From the NCBI GenBank assembly GCA_964059195.1, contig CAXKWD010000006.1, forward strand, positions 134,786,039-134,850,038: a stretch of DNA of 64,000 bases, given 5' to 3'. Under the pieces are notes generated by a model. The model was not told where the DNA came from and did no database searches. It saw only the letters and a list, made by a program, of their open reading frames with translations. A program made the position numbers and the translations under genes. Positions 58,948-64,000 of this stretch are shown here, piece by piece (positions within the stretch are counted from its first letter, which is position 1; every line of letters starts with the position of its first letter). The stretch is from Ectobius pallidus. Taxonomy: Eukaryota; Arthropoda; Insecta; Blattodea; Ectobiidae.

Positions 58948-59945
58948 ATTTATTTGATTTTTAAATTGAAACTGAAATCTATCTTCTACGAAAGATATTA
59001 AAATATGAAACTGAATTTCTTTGATGCAAGATGAATAGCTTAATTGTAAACAATACATATAATGCCGCCTAATTATACATTAATCCTACAGTCACCATAA
59101 TCATTTTATTCAGATAAATGATCATTTTGCTATGAAGTATTCAGCGGAGGAAATGGATCGCCTTTATGTTCATAATCGAAGTCGAACCGGATCCAACTTT
59201 GCTTTTAACCGGAATCCAGCCGTAACATCAGTATTTCTGAATGCATGTAATAGAAACTCTCTTGTAAGATGTTTAATGCGGGATTTATGTGATCCGAGCC
59301 AGGAGAGCCAAGAAATACACAATTCAGTTTTACCCGAATCCGTCGGGAAGCCGAGAATCGCAGAAAATGAAAGAAAGGAAGAAATTCGAATATATTTTCC
59401 TCTCGATTTGCCAGTCCTACTAGTCTGAGCTTTACTGTTTTCTTTTAGGAAAAAAGGCTTAACATTTTATGTCCTAGAAAAGCACTAACAACGCCGAGTA
59501 ATGGAGGTCTTAACCCTTAAGTGGCAAATAAAACGTTTGTGTACTGCAGGAACGGGATCAATTAATTAGCTTTTTAGAGAGCTGGTAGAAGGTCTTGATT
59601 TCTGAACTAGACATGCTTAACGTAGATAATGAATACAAACCTTCCTGATATTATGGCAAATAAAAGGAAGGCGCACTCTGTAATGAGGAAGATATTACCT
59701 TCATTAAAAGCAACTCTAATTCCTGTACTTAGCCACTTATAGTAGGATCGTCTTACAGATTTCCTTTTGTAGCGGATCTTTATTCTCTCTTTTTCTCTGA
59801 TAAAGTATGTGCTTATTGAGATTTGTGATGTGTCTTACATTTTTAATTGATGTGTTACGGCATATCATATATCACATTATATACTTACAGAACACGTAAT
59901 AGTTCTTGTCTGACTGTTCTGATTTGTCACAAAAAAACTACTAAA
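58948..59945. other. Interval with one unrecognised ORF
   Basis: A 98-aa ATG-initiated ORF lies at 59132-59428 on the plus strand, with no low complexity and a charged, Asn/Arg-rich composition. I do not recognise it and see no splice or promoter support. No other structure. Confidence 0.35.
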
Positions 59946-60140
59946 TACGAGGGTGGATCGAAAAGTAATGCACAATATTTTTTTTTTGCAAAAAGTTTAA
60001 TAGGTACATTTACAAACAAATGCACACATGAAAGGACATCTTTTGTCTATTTTTCTATATAATCGCCAAGTTTTTAAACACATTTCTCCCATCGTGATAC
60101 CAGTTTCAAAATACCCTGTTCACAGAAGTCCGTTCGGTTG
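59946..60140 (-). mobile_element. mariner 3' end with transposase C-terminus relic
   Basis: TA and then CGAGGGTGGATCGAAAAGTA at 59946-59967 is a mariner terminus. On the minus strand FCEQGILKLVSRWEKCV, a stop, and KLGDYIEK followed by a stop match the mariner C-terminus, with an in-frame TAA mutation. The 5' remainder is absent. Confidence 0.85.
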
Positions 60141-60295
60141 GAGTATAGCCTTAGAGCCCTAATTTCGAGTAATTTATTAACCCCGTTGGCTAAAACACGC
60201 AGACTGCTAAAGGCTTTGAGATCGACTCTAAGCTTCCTTTACGGATGTGTGTTTTCAGTAATATAAATAGTAAACTGCCTGGAGTAAACATCGGG

Positions 60296-60541
60296 AAAAT
60301 TTACTTGGTTGATATATGGTTATTTAACGACGGGGGTGTAGTGCTACTTAGGTGTGCGGAAATTTTGTCTTGCAGGAGTGCTTTTACATGCCAGTAAATT
60401 TACTGACATGGGCCTGTCACATTTATGTTATGCACACATAAATGCCGTCGATCTGAGCCGGGATCGAACCCGCAACCTTTGGAACAAAAAGCCAGCGCGA
60501 TACTAACTGCTCCACCCAGGCCGACGGAAAAAAATTACTTG
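60296..60541 (-). mobile_element. tRNA-headed SINE, family E
   Basis: The minus-strand head is gcctgggtggagcagttagt (A box) and gttgcgggttcgatcc (B box). The body (ggcccatgtcagtaaattta, then tgtaaaagcactcctgcaag) matches a SINE type I recall as widespread in insects. Imperfect flanking aaaatttacttg/aaaaattacttg may be the TSD. Confidence 0.82.
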
Positions 60542-61667
60542 AACAGAATATTTACTTCAAAATGTGAGTTGGATTACCTCCACAACGTCTCTGGGTTTTT
60601 ACGTATATACCTTAGGAGCGAGTCTCACCGCTCGTAGAGTTCCTGGCTAGGGGAGGTAGCTGCACCCTGATTGGCTCAGCTCTCCTATCCCACTCCACGT
60701 GTTGTCTGTCTCTCTCGCAGGGGCATTATCCCTCCACTCAACTATTATAGTATTTTCTACGACTGGCATGATGTTCACTCTCTGCCCAGCGGTAGCTTAC
60801 TGATCTTACGCGCACCGAATTCGCGCATCTTGGTAACGAGACATAACGAGAAGCTCGCTGGCTGGGTTTGTCTTCAAGGCCAGAGACTTTGTGGGAATAA
60901 TCCAACTTCTAAGGAGGTTGTGTACTAAAAAAATTTTTGTTTGTTCATTTCAGCTTAAAAATAATGTAAGTGTGAGATTTATAATGTATCAGTGAATGGA
61001 TATTTTGGGATATCTTCGCTCTTTATATTACGGTTTGAATGCATCAGTGTATACTAAGGCTATAATTTACATGCACTTTGCTCGTGTACGTAATGATGTA
61101 TTGCGATAATTGCTTGTTACATACCCAAAATTTATGTCCATGCATTGTAAGATGTAATCCATAATGACTAAAATAACAATTCCGTTATCTGTGCTTCTAA
61201 CAATCGTGTATGAATTAGTTATGATCCCTTATTTTTAAGTGTAGGTATGAGATACAGCTTTATTGCCCAGATGTTAATCTCTCATAGACTATGGGTGACG
61301 TCAGCAAGGCATTAACATGGACATAAATATAAGCCCGTGTGTACCTCATCATCATTCTGTTTGGTTATTTAGATAAGCACGCATGTGTGTAGGCAACCCA
61401 CTCTACACGTCACGTTGCCTACCGAAGCTCAAGTTAGCTCATCTTAGCTGATCGTACATCACATATTGCATGTCTCTCCTGATGACTAGATAATTCTACA
61501 ACGTTTATTATTCTATTTTTACTTTACCGAACATACATTGAAAAGTTATTTATTCTCAGAAGAATCCTTTTCAAAAGTACACTTAATCTAACATTCAAAG
61601 TACTGCCTGAATTCTGAGATAACTGTCGATCGGTAAATGTAAGGAGCAAGAAATATGATTAAAGGTT
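60542..61667. other. Interval without recognisable features
   Basis: An 85-aa ORF at 60671-60928 has no family motif. No repeat boundary seen. Confidence 0.4.
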
Positions 61668-63565
61668 TGTAACCCCCTCCCCCACCTTATGGTCACCTCC
61701 ACAATAATTACAACCTTCTTCTTTCTTCAATCAGCTGGGCCACATCTTCTTGCTGCCAGAGGCTCTGTAAATATGACCAGGAGGAGGAAACAAAATTACG
61801 AAGAGCTTGGAAGTGCCTTCCAGCCTCTTCGTCTTAAAGAAGAACTATCATTTAAAAATGGAAGCTAATATAAAATGTATTCAAATCTTTCATACTACAA
61901 AAAACAAATAATTGCTGTTTCTTGACTAGACAATATCTGACAGTGGAAAAAGGTGTGTACAAGATATAAAAACTGAAATAATACTGAAATTAGTACATTC
62001 ATGACCTGATGACTGAAGTTCTAAACAATAAAGGACTTTAGGGTGAAGCCCTCTTCATATTTCAATTCGGGTGAAGCCCTGTTACATATTTACTAAATAA
62101 ATCCTGAAAAAGAAGCAATTAATATTACATACAATTTGATACCCTTTAATTAATAAATCACCTTAAATTCATGTAGTCAGATAAAACATAAATCTCTATT
62201 AATTTAAAATAATATATTTACTTCAGTGTTAAGCACCACAAAATATAAGTTAAAAGAAGGAAGGAAAATTATAATATAATTTCATACTTGGTGTGAACCA
62301 CCACCTTTAAAGTACTAGTTAATGATTTAAATATAAGCAATCATAATACAAGGGCATTACATGCTTTGGTAATTTAGATAAAACATTCCTCATTCTCATT
62401 TCAAGTAGTTGACTTTCAAAATAGCATAATTTAAAAATAACAACCATATTATTCTATACAGGAAGATTTAAAATTCAGATAACATACCTCAAACGTTCCA
62501 TGCATACCAAATAATCTGCGCAGACACACCCATGCCGATACACATCATACTGCATTCACAAGGCCTAAAAACAATACTGCTCCATCCTAGGCTAAAGATC
62601 GGAGTAGGCTCAGATACTTAAAGGATATGTTAAACGGGGAGAACAAATTAGACACAAGAATAATAAATTTAGAAAAATTCACACATGTTAAAAGATAAGT
62701 GGAAACGAATGGGAACTGCAAGAATAATTAAAATGGCTACTCATTCTCAAACAACAACCATAATTCCCAGCATGCCAAAATATAAACTTATTACTTTTAC
62801 CTTAAACCGGAATGGTGGCCACAAAATCTAATTTAATCTCATGCATCCTGCATGTCAGATACTTTCAATCTACATCACATCAAAATACCATGCCACCATA
62901 ACCAAACATCAATACAAGTTTCACAAAAGCATGCCTGGGTCAATAAGATAATAATTAATATATACACAACATGCAGTTCCCACACTACTAAAACCTATAT
63001 ACAAATAAATACAATTTTCCACGTACCTTTACAACATGATGAAAACAAAAGGAAACAGCCAAAGGTCAGGCTTACATTTTCCCGCCTCAAGAGCACCAAA
63101 GTGACACTTACGTCCCCGAATCCATGATAAGTAAATGAGAAAGATAATAGGGTTACATCCCCTTATATAGGCTTTTGATCAATTACGTCACTGCGCATAC
63201 TCAGTGCTAATTAAAATGCAAAGACTCCTATTATTAATTAAGACGACCACCATCTTGACGGCCATGCAACGAACAACTGAATGCAGTTCACCGCATCAGA
63301 TACAATTACGTTGTTGCCATTTGGTATGACTTTAGATATCTTTAGCGGGGAAGTAGAGAAAAGGGGGAAGGAGAAACAGTGAATGCCCTCCTAGCGCTCA
63401 GCTGTTCGCCTGCCTAGCGAAACAATATTTCTTTAATCTGCCAATGACGTAACCCATTATTGCGTCGACACTGTCAGCTCATGAATAATTCCATTATTGC
63501 GAAATAATGATAATTCTTAATAACTGTAGCAATTAAATGGTGATTGAAAATAATGAATTGCTACA
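61668..63565 (-). repeat. Putative 3' LTR of a second LTR element
   Basis: Bounded by TGTAACCCCC (left) and TTGCTACA (right) on the plus strand, that is TGTAGCAA...GGTTACA on the element strand. Just outside the right end, the minus strand has a purine-rich tract (CATGGGGTGGGAGTT), the expected polypurine tract, which sets the orientation. The length of about 1.9 kb matches the putative LTR at 4879-6736. The partner LTR is beyond the window. Confidence 0.6.
63164..63169 (-). promoter_or_regulatory. TATA box of the right-hand LTR
   Basis: The minus strand reads GCCTATATAAGGGG, with an initiator-like TCATT about 33 bases downstream (63134-63138). This supports minus-strand transcription from this LTR. 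Confidence 0.5.
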
Positions 63566-64000
63566 AACTCCCACCCCATGAGTTGGAATATATGCTGGAT
63601 ATATTCCAACACAAAAGTCAAACTATAGATGAACTAAAGTAAGTCAGATCTGAGTGACTGACCAAAGGTGTCCTTTTTCTGTTAAGGCATGCCGCCAAAA
63701 TTCTTCCTGACCTGAAACGAGCACAATCTCACTGTCGTGTCATACCTGAGAGCAAGTGACTCCTTAACTTGCATAACAGTGATCACGATTCACTAGTGTC
63801 CAGACTAGATGCTCAGCAATAGCCACTGAAGTATTTACAGAGACGAGACGTAGGGCGAGATACATCTGCAAGTCTCTTTCAGCAGGCAAGTCACTAGGTC
63901 AGGAACCAGACTCCGGCAGCAACCCACAGTCAAGGCACCGTCAGTGACATCAGTATCTGCTTTACAGAACAGTCCACCCTGTGAATAGAAACTTAGCGGC
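63566..64000 (-). mobile_element. 3' internal end of the second LTR element (truncated by window)
   Basis: The minus strand has the polypurine tract at 63566-63580 and, upstream, a 70-codon open frame whose product I do not recognise. Pol motifs are not visible in this short piece. Confidence 0.45.

Noticed and set aside
59132..59428. 98-aa ORF as a host gene
   Set aside because: No recognised motif, splice signal or promoter; left only as an unrecognised ORF.

Overview
This window is nuclear DNA from an animal, most probably an insect. It is AT-rich, has no bacterial-style gene packing, and consists almost entirely of interspersed repeats: LTR and non-LTR retrotransposons, several tRNA-headed SINE families with target-site duplications (TSDs), and hAT, mariner and Tigger-type DNA transposons. 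The word aggcctat recurs throughout. From memory this, together with the SINE types, points to a polyneopteran such as a cockroach or relative, but that is an impression and not proof. I found no convincing host protein-coding exon. Every coding region I can support belongs to a mobile element.

Layout. Positions 1-6736 hold an LTR retrotransposon (Ty3/gypsy type) on the minus strand, cut by the left edge. It has a putative 5' LTR at about 4879-6736, gag at 3340-4713, and pol open from 3339 off the edge. Gag and pol share one frame and are separated by a single TGA. Positions 8745-9904 form a near-perfect palindrome with 518-bp arms, and a second, older inverted repeat lies at 10251-10873. From 12.5 to 36 kb there are SINEs with TSDs at 12.5, 18.7, 22.1, 23.9 and 32.8 kb. 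The same stretch holds a Tigger-like MITE (16.2 kb), a hAT transposase relic (17.6 kb), a LINE 3' end (24.9-25.5 kb), a mariner relic split by a hAT-type MITE (26.8-27.6 kb), and further MITEs at 28.3, 28.9, 30.8 and 34.4 kb. Two copies of a possible Helitron-like repeat sit at 36.4-37.1 and 49.3-50.0 kb.

The most interesting unit is 37342-45401. It is a complete LTR element with two 1445-bp LTRs at a constant 6605-bp offset, flanked by the 5-bp TSD ATTCT. It encodes one intact 711-aa Gag on the minus strand but no protease, reverse transcriptase, RNase H or integrase. About 2.5 kb of AT-rich, essentially non-coding DNA lies where pol would be. It looks like a recent, trans-mobilised, Gag-only retrotransposon, with a 53-bp tandem array just inside its 5' LTR.

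Positions 45-61 kb hold an internally deleted mariner (47.0 kb), SINEs (50.1, 55.3, 58.6, 60.3 kb), a frameshifted DDE transposase relic (56.3 kb) and a mariner 3' end (59.9 kb). Positions 61668-64000 appear to be the 3' LTR and the end of the internal region of another minus-strand LTR element that continues past the right edge.

The elements are not a pathway. The functional link worth testing is dependence in trans: the Gag-only element, the SINEs and the MITEs all need enzymes from autonomous relatives elsewhere.
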